Source: Egicoccus sp. AB-alg6-2 (GTDB lineage: Bacteria > Actinomycetota > Nitriliruptoria > Nitriliruptorales > Nitriliruptoraceae). Taken from it: a stretch of 64,000 nt of DNA. Shown here piece after piece: positions 44,292 to 52,197 of the stretch. The stretch lies in assembly GCF_041821025.1 (NCBI RefSeq), contig NZ_JBGUAY010000010.1:18837-82836 (forward strand), written 5' to 3'. Under the pieces are notes generated by a model, which worked only from the letters and a program-made list of their open reading frames with translations, ran no database searches and was not told where the DNA came from. The position numbers and the translations under genes are program-made. How positions within the stretch are numbered: position 1 is the stretch's first letter; the number at the start of each line of letters is the position of its first letter.

Positions 44292-45562
44292 GCGACGCCC
44301 CCCGCGGCGGAGGTCGCATCCAGCGCGCGGTCGAAGGCGGCCAGGGCGTGCTCCACCTGCCCGTCGGTCACCACCAGCGGCGGGATCCACCGGACGGTGG
44401 CGCCGAACGGCCCGCAACTCATGACCACGACCCGTTCCTCGCGCAGCAGGTGCGAGAGGATGGCCGCGGTGCGGGTGGGGGCGGGCGCCCCGTTCGCGTC
44501 CACGATCTCCGTGGCGAGCATCAGGCCGACGCCGCGGTTCTCGGCGATCGCGTCGTGGCTGGCGCGCAGGCGTTCGAGCCCCTCGAGGAACTGCGTCCCG
44601 CGGGCACGGACCTCGTCGAGGAAGCCCGGCGCGGTCAGGACGTCGATGGTGGCCAGGGCCGCCGCGCACCCCATCGGGTTGCCGCCGTAGGTACCGCCGT
44701 GCGAGCCAACCGGCCAGCGCGCCATCAACTCCGCCGACGCGCCGATGGCAGACATCGGGAAGCCCGAAGCGATGCCCTTGGCCATGACGAGGATGTCGGG
44801 TGTGACGTCGGTGTGCTCGATGGCGAACATGCGTCCGGTGCGCCCGAAGCCGGTCTGGACCTCGTCGGCCACGAACAGCAGTCCGTGCTCGCGGCACCGC
44901 TGCGCGAGCCCTTCGACGAACGCCCGTGGGGCGGGCACGTAGCCGCCCTCACCGAGCACCGGCTCGAGCACGACGGCGGCGACCTCGCTCGGCGCGGTCT
45001 GGGTGGTCAGCAGCAGGTCGAACTCCCGCAGACAGCGCGCCACCGATGCCGCCTCGTCCTCGCCGGTGACGAAGGTGTACGGGAAGGGCGCGACCAGCAC
45101 CCCCGACGGCAGCGGCGCATGTCCGGCGCGGTAGACGGCCTTCGACGTGGTCATCGCCATGGTCAGGTGGGAGCGGCCGTGGAAGCTGCCCTGGAAGACG
45201 ATCACGTTGGGTTTGCCGGTGGCCTGCTTGGCGAGCTTGACCGCCGCTTCGGTGGCCTCGGCGCCGGAGTTGGCGAAGAAGAACCGCTCGATGCCCGCGG
45301 GGGTGACCTCGGCCAACCGGGCCCCGAGCGCCTCCAGCCGGTCGTGTCGGTAGCAGTTGACCTGGGCGTGGAGGAACCGGCCTGCCTGGTTCCGAACCGC
45401 CTCGACGACCGCCGGATGGCAGTGGCCGGTGTTGACCACGCCGATACCCGCGGTCAGGTCGAGGTACTCGACGCCGTCGGTGGTCGTGATCGTGGCGCCG
45501 GATCCGGTGGCCACCTGCAGATCGGTGAGCTGGAACCAGACGTCTGCCAGATGCGTGTCCAT
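44288..45562 (-). CDS. Class III (omega) aminotransferase, 4-aminobutyrate-type
   Basis: 424 residues. FFFANSGAEATEAAVKLAKQATGK and VIVFQGSFHGRSHLTMAM are PLP-site landmarks, LLFVADEVQTGFGRTG carries the Asp/Glu pyridine-binding residues and LVMAKGIASGFPMSAIG the PLP lysine. Fold type I, subgroup II (GabT, ArgD, ornithine or taurine aminotransferases). It probably converts an omega-amine to a semialdehyde that the adjacent dehydrogenase oxidises. GGGGAG lies about 9 nt before the ATG. A perfect 22-bp palindrome sits just upstream. Confidence 0.88.
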   Translation of the reverse strand: MDTHLADVWFQLTDLQVATGSGATITTTDGVEYLDLTAGIGVVNTGHCHPAVVEAVRNQAGRFLHAQVNCYRHDRLEALGARLAEVTPAGIERFFFANSGAEATEAAVKLAKQATGKPNVIVFQGSFHGRSHLTMAMTTSKAVYRAGHAPLPSGVLVAPFPYTFVTGEDEAASVARCLREFDLLLTTQTAPSEVAAVVLEPVLGEGGYVPAPRAFVEGLAQRCREHGLLFVADEVQTGFGRTGRMFAIEHTDVTPDILVMAKGIASGFPMSAIGASAELMARWPVGSHGGTYGGNPMGCAAALATIDVLTAPGFLDEVRARGTQFLEGLERLRASHDAIAENRGVGLMLATEIVDANGAPAPTRTAAILSHLLREERVVVMSCGPFGATVRWIPPLVVTDGQVEHALAAFDRALDATSAAGGVA

Positions 45563-45586
45563 GCGTACGTGCTCCCCAGCGTTGCC

Positions 45587-45608
45587 GGGACGGGGCGCGC
45601 CCCGTCCC
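45587..45608. promoter_or_regulatory. Perfect 22-bp palindrome upstream of the aminotransferase
   Basis: The half-site GGGACGGGGCG at 45587-45597 is followed directly by its exact reverse complement at 45598-45608. It lies 24 nt upstream of the aminotransferase ATG and differs from the CGTTCGG-type operators nearby. It is probably an operator for this aminotransferase/dehydrogenase operon, or the leader hairpin. Confidence 0.5.
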
Positions 45609-45696
45609 ACCGAACGACCAGCGAAGCGCGTCGACGCGGCCATGGCTTCGGGCAATTGGCCAGACTCGGGCGCGGCGGCCCGCCAGCTGGCGCAGA

Positions 45697-45720
45697 CGCC
45701 CGGCGATCTGACGCCGGGCG
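45697..45720 (-). terminator. Hairpin downstream of the ring-cleavage dioxygenase gene
   Basis: CGCCCGGCG at 45697-45705 and CGCCGGGCG at 45712-45720 form a perfect 9-bp stem with a 6-nt loop, 11 nt past the dioxygenase stop (45732). It separates the dioxygenase unit from the aminotransferase unit. Confidence 0.6.
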
Positions 45721-45731
45721 CCGCGTAGGAC

Positions 45732-46607
45732 TCAGGCGGTCCAGCCGGCCTCGGGACGGTCGAACCACACGTGCACCTGGCCGGTTCCCGTGGCGTTCTC
45801 GTAGTCGCTGAGCCGGCGCCCGCTGGCCCGGCAGTCGCGGCCGCCGATCGCCGCGGCCATGGCGAGGTAGTGCCCGAAGCCGCCCTCCGGGGCATGTGGG
45901 TGGTAGGCCGGCATCTCGTCGATGACGCGGGCGTGGTCGCCGGCCTCCATCCAGGCGATCCGCTCCTCGTCGGCGGCCCGCGCTTCGGGCGTGACGATGT
46001 GGACCGGGTCGCTGGCCTCGTGCTGCGACAGGACCTTCAGGCGGTGGAACGTGTGGCTCATGCCGCCGCTGGCCAGCACGACGACCCGGCGGTCGCTCGC
46101 GGCGACCGCATCGCCGATCGCGCGACCGAGCGTGAGGAAGTCGTCGTCGTCGCCGGTCTGCACGATGGAGACGGACACGATCCGTTCGTCGCGCCGCAGG
46201 TAGTGCACCAGGTTCACCGTGGCGTAGTAGACGGGCAGGTAGGGGTCGTCCTCGGCGTGTGTCGGGGTCCCGAGTTCCTTGCCGTGCTTCTCGATCAGCA
46301 GGGCGAGGTCGCGGTCGCCGTCGTAGTCGTAGGGGACCTGCTTCATCCCGCGCGGCAGCTCGGACGAGGTCATCTTCCCGGAGCGGTGGTCGTGTGCGGA
46401 GACGACGTGCTCGACCGTGGTGAACCAGTGGGTGTCGAGGATCACGATGGTGTCGGCGCGCAGGTCGGTCAGGATCTCGTCGCGGAGGCGGTTGAGCCCC
46501 GGTACCAGCGAGATCTCCTTGCCCTCGTTGAGCTCCCGGCGCATCGCCTCGTCGAACATGATGGTGGGGGCGTGCGAGACCAGGCCCGCTCCGACGATCT
46601 CACCCAT
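45732..46607 (-). CDS. HpaD-type (LigB family) extradiol ring-cleavage dioxygenase
   Basis: 291 residues. The metal-site sequence IVGAGLVSHAPTIM, then IVILDTHWFTTVEHVVSAHDHRSGKMTSSELP, VVLASGGMSHTF and GTGQVHVWF follow the pattern of E. coli HpaD-like homoprotocatechuate 2,3-dioxygenases of the LigB superfamily. It inserts O2 next to a catechol diol, breaking the ring (meta cleavage); homoprotocatechuate is the best guess for substrate. The ATG at 46607 overlaps the stop of the upstream gene by 8 nt, so it is translated from the same mRNA. Confidence 0.85.
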   Translation of the reverse strand: MGEIVGAGLVSHAPTIMFDEAMRRELNEGKEISLVPGLNRLRDEILTDLRADTIVILDTHWFTTVEHVVSAHDHRSGKMTSSELPRGMKQVPYDYDGDRDLALLIEKHGKELGTPTHAEDDPYLPVYYATVNLVHYLRRDERIVSVSIVQTGDDDDFLTLGRAIGDAVAASDRRVVVLASGGMSHTFHRLKVLSQHEASDPVHIVTPEARAADEERIAWMEAGDHARVIDEMPAYHPHAPEGGFGHYLAMAAAIGGRDCRASGRRLSDYENATGTGQVHVWFDRPEAGWTA

Positions 46608-47415
46608 GACTGGCTTCTCCCTCGTAACGGTGGACGGTGGTGCCGCCGGCGAAGGTCGCGCCGACCTGGCGGTAGTAGGCGCCCAGGATCTCGCGCGGCT
46701 GCAGCAGCGCGAACTCCTCGCCGGGGACATCGAACAGGGTCAGCTCGGCGTCGCCCACGTACACGGGTCCAGCCTCGACGTCGACGGTCTTCATGGTGAC
46801 CAGTTCGTGCAGCGACGGCGGCGCGTCCACCCCCTCGATGGCGGGCATGAACCGGGTGTGCAGCATCGCGTGGCTGTTGACGAACCCGCCGGTGTCGGCG
46901 GTGCCGGTGATGGTGAACCGGGCCTCGGCCAGCCGGCGGTCGTAGGCGGCGAGCGTGGCGCCGAACCGGCCGCCCGCTTCGAGCCGGGGACCGGCCCTGC
47001 CGTGCGCCACGGGGCGGGTCTGGTGGATCGATCCGAGCTTCTTCGGATACCCCTGGTAGTGGCCGCGCACGAGGGCGTAGTCCTTGTCGACCCAGATGTA
47101 GACGCAGCGCGAGACGTGTTCGCCGCGGTAGGTGCCCCGGACGACGAAGAACACCTCCTTGTACTGCGCGCGGACCGGGTCGAGCAGCTCCTCGAACGTG
47201 TCGGAGCACGACTGCCAGTCGGCCCATACCAGGGCCACGGCGCCGGGGTCGTCGGCCGGCTCGATCGGGTCGGGCAGCAGCTCGATCACCCGGTCGGGGT
47301 CGGTGCGGTACTCGATCGTGAGCAGGTCGCCGCTGTAGTGCCACGGCGGTGGCGGCAGGATCGACGAGCGACCGCTCGCGGTGCGTGGGAACACGAAACC
47401 CTTGAGGTCTGGCAC
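46600..47415 (-). CDS. Acetoacetate decarboxylase-family protein
   Basis: 271 residues. DLLTIEYRTDPDRVIELLPDPIEP and GHYQGYPKKLGSI are typical of the ADC family. The Lys125-Lys126 pair corresponds to the active-site Lys pair of acetoacetate decarboxylase, where one Lys forms the Schiff base. FTITGTADTGGFVNSHAMLHTRFMPAI completes the fold. In this operon it could act on a keto-acid from ring cleavage, but this is inferred. AGGGAG lies 7 nt before the GTG at 47415. A palindromic operator lies 71 nt upstream. Confidence 0.85.
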   Translation of the reverse strand: MPDLKGFVFPRTASGRSSILPPPPWHYSGDLLTIEYRTDPDRVIELLPDPIEPADDPGAVALVWADWQSCSDTFEELLDPVRAQYKEVFFVVRGTYRGEHVSRCVYIWVDKDYALVRGHYQGYPKKLGSIHQTRPVAHGRAGPRLEAGGRFGATLAAYDRRLAEARFTITGTADTGGFVNSHAMLHTRFMPAIEGVDAPPSLHELVTMKTVDVEAGPVYVGDAELTLFDVPGEEFALLQPREILGAYYRQVGATFAGGTTVHRYEGEASHG

Positions 47416-47485
47416 GCGGCGTCTCCCTTGGTCGCCCGGAACCGCGGCGCCTCGTCTCGCGTCGGTGCAGGCGGGACGAGGCAAC

Positions 47486-47501
47486 CGTTCGGGACCGAAC
47501 G
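47486..47501 (-). promoter_or_regulatory. 16-bp palindromic operator, site a (ADC/dioxygenase operon)
   Basis: CGTTCGG-GA-CCGAACG, perfect on both arms. On the minus strand it overlaps a TATCGT -10 candidate at 47499-47504, so binding would block initiation. The same arrangement recurs at site b. Confidence 0.7.
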
Positions 47502-47545
47502 ATAGTCAACGACCGGGCGGGTCGCCAGTGTCCGGCGGGCGAGCG

Positions 47546-48292
47546 TCAGTCGGCGACCGGGCGCACGGCCTCGGCGACCCCGATGCCGGTCAGCTGCAGC
47601 GAGCGGGCGATGCCGCGGGATCCGAGATTGGCCTGGTCGTGCCGGTAGACCACGAGACGGGGTCCGTCCGCGAGCAGCTGGCACAGGGCCGACACCGCAG
47701 CACGGCCGGCGCCCCTCCGGCGCGCCGACGGTTCGGTGAGAACCCCGATGTCGCTGAAGCCACGCCAGGCGTACATGCTCGCCACCGCCACGATCCTGTC
47801 GCCGTCGACGACCCCGACGGTGGCCTCGTGGGGATCACCGATGTCGACGTCGCCCTCCTCGCGGTCGTCCTCGGGGCACCTCGACAAGAACGCCGTGAAC
47901 GCCGGCCGATCGTCCTCGGTCACGACCCGGACCTCGTGGCCCGGCGCCGGCCCGACCGGCCGGAAGTGGGCCAGGTCGAGCCCGTAGAGGTGCTGGTTCT
48001 GACGTTCGGTCCGCCGGTCGGGCCAGCAGCTCGCCACCTCGTCACCGCGTAGGCGGTGCCCCGGGGGACGTTGCGCGAGCAGGTCGCGCAGTGAGGCCGC
48101 GACCGCCGGGGCGACCTCGCTCACCACCCGGCGCCCGACCGGGCACAGCGCGACCCAGGAGTCGTCTGGCAGCGCCGGGTCCTCCAGCAGGGTCGTCCCC
48201 GGCTCGTCGAACGGCTCGTCGACACCGGGGAAGGCGTCGCGCCAGCCGGCGGAGACCCGCGCGGCGAACGACGACGTGGAAGGTGCGGTCAC
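47546..48292 (-). CDS. GNAT-like acetyltransferase with N-terminal extension
   Basis: 248 residues. The C-terminal half contains IVAVASMYAWRGFSDIGVLTEPSARRRGAGRAAVSALCQLLADG, the GNAT acetyl-CoA segment (Arg-rich RRRGAG). The N-terminal ~130 residues (WVALCPVGRRVVSEVAPAVAASLRDLLAQRPPGH and so on) form a second, unrecognised domain seen in some GNAT doublets. The substrate is unknown. GTG at 48292 is chosen for its upstream AGAGGGA; an in-frame ATG at 48343 has no ribosome site. It is divergent from the FAH gene across site b. Confidence 0.65.
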   Translation of the reverse strand: MTAPSTSSFAARVSAGWRDAFPGVDEPFDEPGTTLLEDPALPDDSWVALCPVGRRVVSEVAPAVAASLRDLLAQRPPGHRLRGDEVASCWPDRRTERQNQHLYGLDLAHFRPVGPAPGHEVRVVTEDDRPAFTAFLSRCPEDDREEGDVDIGDPHEATVGVVDGDRIVAVASMYAWRGFSDIGVLTEPSARRRGAGRAAVSALCQLLADGPRLVVYRHDQANLGSRGIARSLQLTGIGVAEAVRPVAD

Positions 48293-48365
48293 GATCGGTC
48301 CCTCTGCCCGTCGCCGACGTCGCGGGACCGAGCCGGCGAACATAGCCGTGGGACCGGTCAGCGAC

Positions 48366-48384
48366 TACCGTTCGGGGCCGAACG
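48366..48384 (+). promoter_or_regulatory. Promoter with palindromic operator, site b (FAH operon)
   Basis: TACCGT (48366-48371) is a -10 candidate on the plus strand. The perfect 16-bp palindrome CGTTCGG-GG-CCGAACG occupies 48369-48384, overlapping it as at site a. The site lies between the divergent GNAT gene and the FAH gene. Confidence 0.7.
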
Positions 48385-48408
48385 ATGACGCGATCCGAGG
48401 AGTGCAGC

Positions 48409-49260
48409 GTGGAGACCCGCAGGATCCTGCTCGAGGGTGTGGCGACGACGGTGACCCGCGACGGCGAGGACCTGTGCGCCGGCGACGGTCGTCGCGTCCG
48501 GGTAGAGGATGCGCACCACCTGCCGCCGGTGGTGCCCTCGAAGATCCTGTGTGTCCACCTCAACTACCGCTCGCGGGTCGAGGAGTTCGGCACGACGCTG
48601 CCTCCGGCGCCGACCTACTTCCACAAGCCGGTGTCGGCCCTCAACGGGCACGAAGGGCAGGTCGTGCGCCCCGAGCGCTGCACGTGGCTCAACTACGAGG
48701 GTGAGATCGCGATTGTCATCGGTCGCCACACGCGCAACGTCACGCAGGCACAGGCCTGGGACCACATCGCCGGTTACACCGTCGCCAACGACTACGGGCT
48801 GCACGACTTCCGCGACACCGACGCGGGCTCCATGCTGCGCGTGAAGGGGTCCGACACGCTGTGCCCGCTCGGGCCGGCCCTCGTCAGCGCCGACGCGTGG
48901 GACCCGCGCGACGGCATGCGGATCCGCACGCTCGTCAACGGCGAGGTCAAGCAGGACGGCAACACCGCGGACATGGAGTGGGACATGGCCTACCTCGTGG
49001 CCGACCTCGCCCGCACCATCACGCTCGAGCCGGGCGACGTCATCCTGTCGGGCACCCCCGCCAACTCACGGCCCGTGCAGCCCGGCGACGTGGTCGAGGT
49101 CGAGGTCGAAGGTCTCGGCACGCTGCGCAACACCATCGTCACCGGCCCGACGGCCATCCGCGACGATGTCGGCGCCCAACCGACCGAGTCCGAGGAGGTG
49201 CGCTCGACCGCGCTCGGGGGAGACTGGGAGCTGCGCGGGGTCCGCGCTCCGAGGAAGTAG
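48409..49260 (+). CDS. Fumarylacetoacetate hydrolase-family protein
   Basis: 283 residues. ILCVHLNYRSRVEEFG, PTYFHKPVSALNGHEGQVVRP, LNYEGEIAIVIGR and VANDYGLHDFRDTDAG, with DVILSGTP, are the metal-site signatures of the FAH superfamily. Members include the HpaG-type isomerases and decarboxylases of the homoprotocatechuate pathway, as well as plain hydrolases. A role after ring cleavage is likely given the neighbours. The start is GTG at 48409 with GAGGAG; an upstream ATG at 48385 overlaps the operator and is less likely. Confidence 0.85.
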   Translation: METRRILLEGVATTVTRDGEDLCAGDGRRVRVEDAHHLPPVVPSKILCVHLNYRSRVEEFGTTLPPAPTYFHKPVSALNGHEGQVVRPERCTWLNYEGEIAIVIGRHTRNVTQAQAWDHIAGYTVANDYGLHDFRDTDAGSMLRVKGSDTLCPLGPALVSADAWDPRDGMRIRTLVNGEVKQDGNTADMEWDMAYLVADLARTITLEPGDVILSGTPANSRPVQPGDVVEVEVEGLGTLRNTIVTGPTAIRDDVGAQPTESEEVRSTALGGDWELRGVRAPRK

Positions 49261-49283
49261 CCGACGACATCACGGGGGATCGT

Positions 49284-50081
49284 GTGCTGATACGCCGCTG
49301 GACCGTCGTCGGGCACCGGGTCCTGCACAGCCGTGAGACCAGTGACGCCGCCGTGCCCGACGCCAGGCCCCTGATCCTGGTGCACGGCTCCGGGACGACC
49401 AGTCGGTACTTCCGCCCGCTCCTGCAGGTCCTCGACGGCCGGGTCCCGGCATCGGCCGTCGAGCTCCCGGGGATCGGCACCAGCCCGCCGGTCGACGTCC
49501 CGCGCGACGTCGCCGGCCTGGCCGACGTGCTCGCGCAGTGGTTGCGGGCCACCGGCCGGCATCCCACCACGCTGGTCGGCAACTCCATGGGCTGTCAGGT
49601 CGTCACCGACCTCGCGATCCGGCATCCCGAACTCGTCGACCGCCTCGTCCTGATCGGCCCCACCGTCGACCGGCACCGCCGCGGGTTCTTCCGACAGGCG
49701 GGGCTGCTGATGGTCGACGCGACCCGCGAACGGCTCTCGCTGGTGCTGACCGTCGGGACCGACAGCGCGCTGACCAGTCGCCGCGCCGCGATCCGCTACA
49801 TGCGCGCGGCACTCGAACACCGCATCGAGCAACGACTCCCCCTCGTCCGGGTGCCGGTGCTGATCATCCGGGGCGAGCACGACCCCATGGTCTCGCAACG
49901 CTGGGTGGAGGAACTGGCTGCGCACAGCCACGACGTCTCCCTCGAGGTCCTGGCCGGCGCCGCCCACGGCAGCCACCACGGGCGCCCGGACGCCGTCGCG
50001 GACCTCGTCGTGTCGTTCGCCTCGGCCGGGGACGAGCCGCAGGCCGCCGGTCGGCCCTGGCCGGCAGCGACCGGCACCTGA
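49284..50081 (+). CDS. Alpha/beta hydrolase, possible C-C-bond hydrolase
   Basis: 265 residues. LILVHGSGTTSRYFRPLLQVLDG opens the fold; TLVGNSMGCQVVTDLAI carries the nucleophile Ser (GNSMG), VLIIRGEHDPMVSQ the Asp and GAAHGSHH the His. Such hydrolases cleave meta-cleavage products or lactones, or act on esters; the substrate is open. GTG 49284 was chosen as it follows a GGGGGAT sequence. It lies 24 nt after the FAH gene on the same operon. Confidence 0.8.
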   Translation: MLIRRWTVVGHRVLHSRETSDAAVPDARPLILVHGSGTTSRYFRPLLQVLDGRVPASAVELPGIGTSPPVDVPRDVAGLADVLAQWLRATGRHPTTLVGNSMGCQVVTDLAIRHPELVDRLVLIGPTVDRHRRGFFRQAGLLMVDATRERLSLVLTVGTDSALTSRRAAIRYMRAALEHRIEQRLPLVRVPVLIIRGEHDPMVSQRWVEELAAHSHDVSLEVLAGAAHGSHHGRPDAVADLVVSFASAGDEPQAAGRPWPAATGT

Positions 50082-50094
50082 GACCGGCACCGCG

Positions 50095-51507
50095 TCAGCC
50101 GCCTGCCCTGGCCTCCTCGATCGACGCTTCGTCGATGTTGCCGAGCGCGACCCCCAGTGCGATCACCATCACCGCCGACGCGGCGAAGAACGGCGCACGC
50201 AGCCCGAATCCGCTGGCGATCAGGCCGCCCACCATCGAGCCGACCGGGATGGCCCCCCAGCCGAGGAAGCGGTAGACGCTGTTGACCCGCCCGAGCAGTT
50301 CGTCGGGGATGATCGACTGCCGCAGCGACACGGTGATGACGTTCCAGATCACGGCGGTCAGCCCGAACAGCGCCTGGGCGGCGACGACCAGCCAGACGTC
50401 GTTGGCCGCACCGATCGCGGCGGGGATGACGACCGCGGCGAGGAGCGTCCCCCACAGGGCACGTGCCCGCCCGAGGCGCCGGACGACGTGCTCGGCCACG
50501 AAGCTGCCCAGGAACGAGCCGGCCGCGCCCGCCGTCAGCAGCAGCCCCCAGCCGAAGGGCGAGAGGCCGAGGACCGACTCCTCGCCCACCGCGAACAGCG
50601 CCAGGATCGCCATGCCGAAGGAGGCGGTCCCGTTCATGGCGGCGAGCAGGATCGCCAGGGTCCGCAGCAGGCGGTGCTGCCACAGCCAGCGCAGCCCCTC
50701 GGCGATCTCGTGCCGCATCCGGACCTTGTCGGCGCCGGGGGCAGGTGCGGTCGGATCCGCCCCCGGCGCCAGTTCGGCAGGCGTCGCCACGGCATCCCCG
50801 GCCACGGCGGCGGGGGTGGAACCCAGCCGGAACGTCGCGCGCCGGCGCCGTCCGAAGTCGCCGCTCATGGCCGCGATGAGCCCGGCCGAGACGAGGAAGG
50901 TGCCCGCGTCGAGCAGGAGCGGCAGCGCCGCCGCGATCCCGAACAGCAGCGCCCCGAGCGGCGGACCGGCGAACTGGTTGGTGACGATCTCGCCGGCGAA
51001 CAGGCGCCCGTTGGCCTTCTCGAGTTGCGCCCGCGACACCACGGCCGGCATGAGCGCCTGGGCGGCGTTGTCGAAGAGCACCTCGAAGGTCCCCAGGCCG
51101 AGCGCGACCACGTACAGCAACCAGATCGAGGCGCGGTCGGTCAGCACCGCGACGCCCAGCGCCCCCATGAGCAGGAAGCGGACCGCATTGGAGACGACCA
51201 TGAGCTTGCGGCGGTCGACCCGGTCGGCGATCGCGCCGGCGTGCAGGCTGAACAGCAGCCACGGCAGCCGGTTCGCCGTCGCCACCCCGGCGAACAGCAG
51301 TGGGTCGCGGGTCAGTGCCTCGGCCAGCAACGGCAGCGCCGCGTTGTCGATCCCGTCGCCGAGGTTGGACACCGTCGAGGCGGTCCACAGCTTGACGTAG
51401 TTGCGTCCGAGGCGGCCGTCGCCGGTGCCGGCCGGCGCCCCGGCGGCATCGGTCGACCCCCGGGCGTGTTCGGCAGATGCGGGGTCGTGGGTCGAGTGGT
51501 CCGGCAC
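50095..51507 (-). CDS. MFS transporter, 12-helix
   Basis: 470 residues. After a 30-residue charged N-terminus there are about 12 hydrophobic segments. LGDGIDNAALPLL, GAIADRVDRRKLMVVSNAVRFLLMGALG and an ISSI-like IIPDELLGRVNSVYRFLGWGAIPVGSMVGG are typical of the DHA3/enterobactin-exporter-like MFS proteins. The central loop between the halves is long and Ala/Pro-rich. It may export a product or toxin; specificity is unknown. It is divergent from an ArsR-type regulator. GGAGG precedes GTG. Confidence 0.85.
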   Translation of the reverse strand: MPDHSTHDPASAEHARGSTDAAGAPAGTGDGRLGRNYVKLWTASTVSNLGDGIDNAALPLLAEALTRDPLLFAGVATANRLPWLLFSLHAGAIADRVDRRKLMVVSNAVRFLLMGALGVAVLTDRASIWLLYVVALGLGTFEVLFDNAAQALMPAVVSRAQLEKANGRLFAGEIVTNQFAGPPLGALLFGIAAALPLLLDAGTFLVSAGLIAAMSGDFGRRRRATFRLGSTPAAVAGDAVATPAELAPGADPTAPAPGADKVRMRHEIAEGLRWLWQHRLLRTLAILLAAMNGTASFGMAILALFAVGEESVLGLSPFGWGLLLTAGAAGSFLGSFVAEHVVRRLGRARALWGTLLAAVVIPAAIGAANDVWLVVAAQALFGLTAVIWNVITVSLRQSIIPDELLGRVNSVYRFLGWGAIPVGSMVGGLIASGFGLRAPFFAASAVMVIALGVALGNIDEASIEEARAGG

Positions 51508-51560
51508 GACGGTTCCTCCAGTGCCAGCGCCCGAGCGGCTCGGCTGATGGAGTCTGGCAT

Positions 51561-51612
51561 ATCGATGGGGTTTTCTCAATCGATGTACGAAGACCCATCA
51601 ATGGCTATCGTG
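51561..51612. promoter_or_regulatory. Divergent regulatory region between MFS and ArsR-like genes
   Basis: A direct repeat ATCGATG occurs at 51561-51567 and 51579-51585. TCGATGGG (51562-51569) is an inverted match to CCCATCAA (51592-51599 region, one mismatch). TATCGT at 51606-51611 lies 7 nt before the regulator's ATG, suggesting a leaderless transcript. The AT-rich run TTTTCT is unusual here. Probably the ArsR-like protein's own operator. Confidence 0.5.
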
Positions 51613-51618
51613 TGCGGC

Positions 51619-52197
51619 ATGCAACGACGCGAAGCGACACCCGACGAGGTCCGCGCTCTGGCCAGCCCGCTGCGCCTGCGGATCCTGCGCCTGTGCAACC
51701 GACAGGCACGCACGAACCGTGAACTGGCCGATGCGCTCGAGAAGGACCCGGGCACGGTCCTGCACCACGTCAAACGGCTCGTCGCCACCGGCTTCCTGGT
51801 CCCGGAGCAGGTCCGCAAGGGGGCCAGCGGCGCCCTGGAGAAGCCCTACCGCTCGACGGGACTGTCCTGGCAGCTCGACTTTCCCACCGAGCAGGGCACG
51901 ACCCCGTGGTACGACGCCGGCCTCGAGGCGTTCCGCGACGAACTCTACGCCGCCGGCCCTCAGGCGCTGCGGGGCGGCGCACGCTTCGACCTCTACCTCA
52001 ACCAGGCGTCGGCGCAGGAGTTCAACGACCGGCTCATGGCGTTGGTCGAGGAGTTCATCGCCCGCGAGGATCCCGACGGCGACTGGCACGGCGGCTTCTA
52101 CGGGTTGCACGTCATGCCGGGCGACGCCGGGCCGCGGACGCCGGGCGCGTCCGACGGGGCAGACCGCACGGGCAGGTCGGCGACCGCGGCGACCTAG
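51619..52197 (+). CDS. ArsR-type winged-helix regulator
   Basis: 192 residues. ALASPLRLRILRLCNRQARTNRELADALEKDPGTVLHHVKRLVATGFLV is the ArsR-like wHTH (HTH_20/5), and the C-terminal half has EKPYRSTGLSW. No Cys-rich metal box is seen, so a metal ligand is doubtful; organic ligands are possible. It likely represses the divergent MFS gene. The leaderless ATG at 51619 follows TATCGT; an ATG at 51601 is less likely. The stop shares CTAG with the convergent dehydrogenase. Confidence 0.8.
   Translation: MQRREATPDEVRALASPLRLRILRLCNRQARTNRELADALEKDPGTVLHHVKRLVATGFLVPEQVRKGASGALEKPYRSTGLSWQLDFPTEQGTTPWYDAGLEAFRDELYAAGPQALRGGARFDLYLNQASAQEFNDRLMALVEEFIAREDPDGDWHGGFYGLHVMPGDAGPRTPGASDGADRTGRSATAAT

Noticed and set aside
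48293..48343. Longer N-terminal start (ATG at 48343) for the GNAT-like protein
   Set aside because: No ribosome site, and the added Arg-rich residues lie in the promoter gap. GTG at 48292 has a better upstream sequence.
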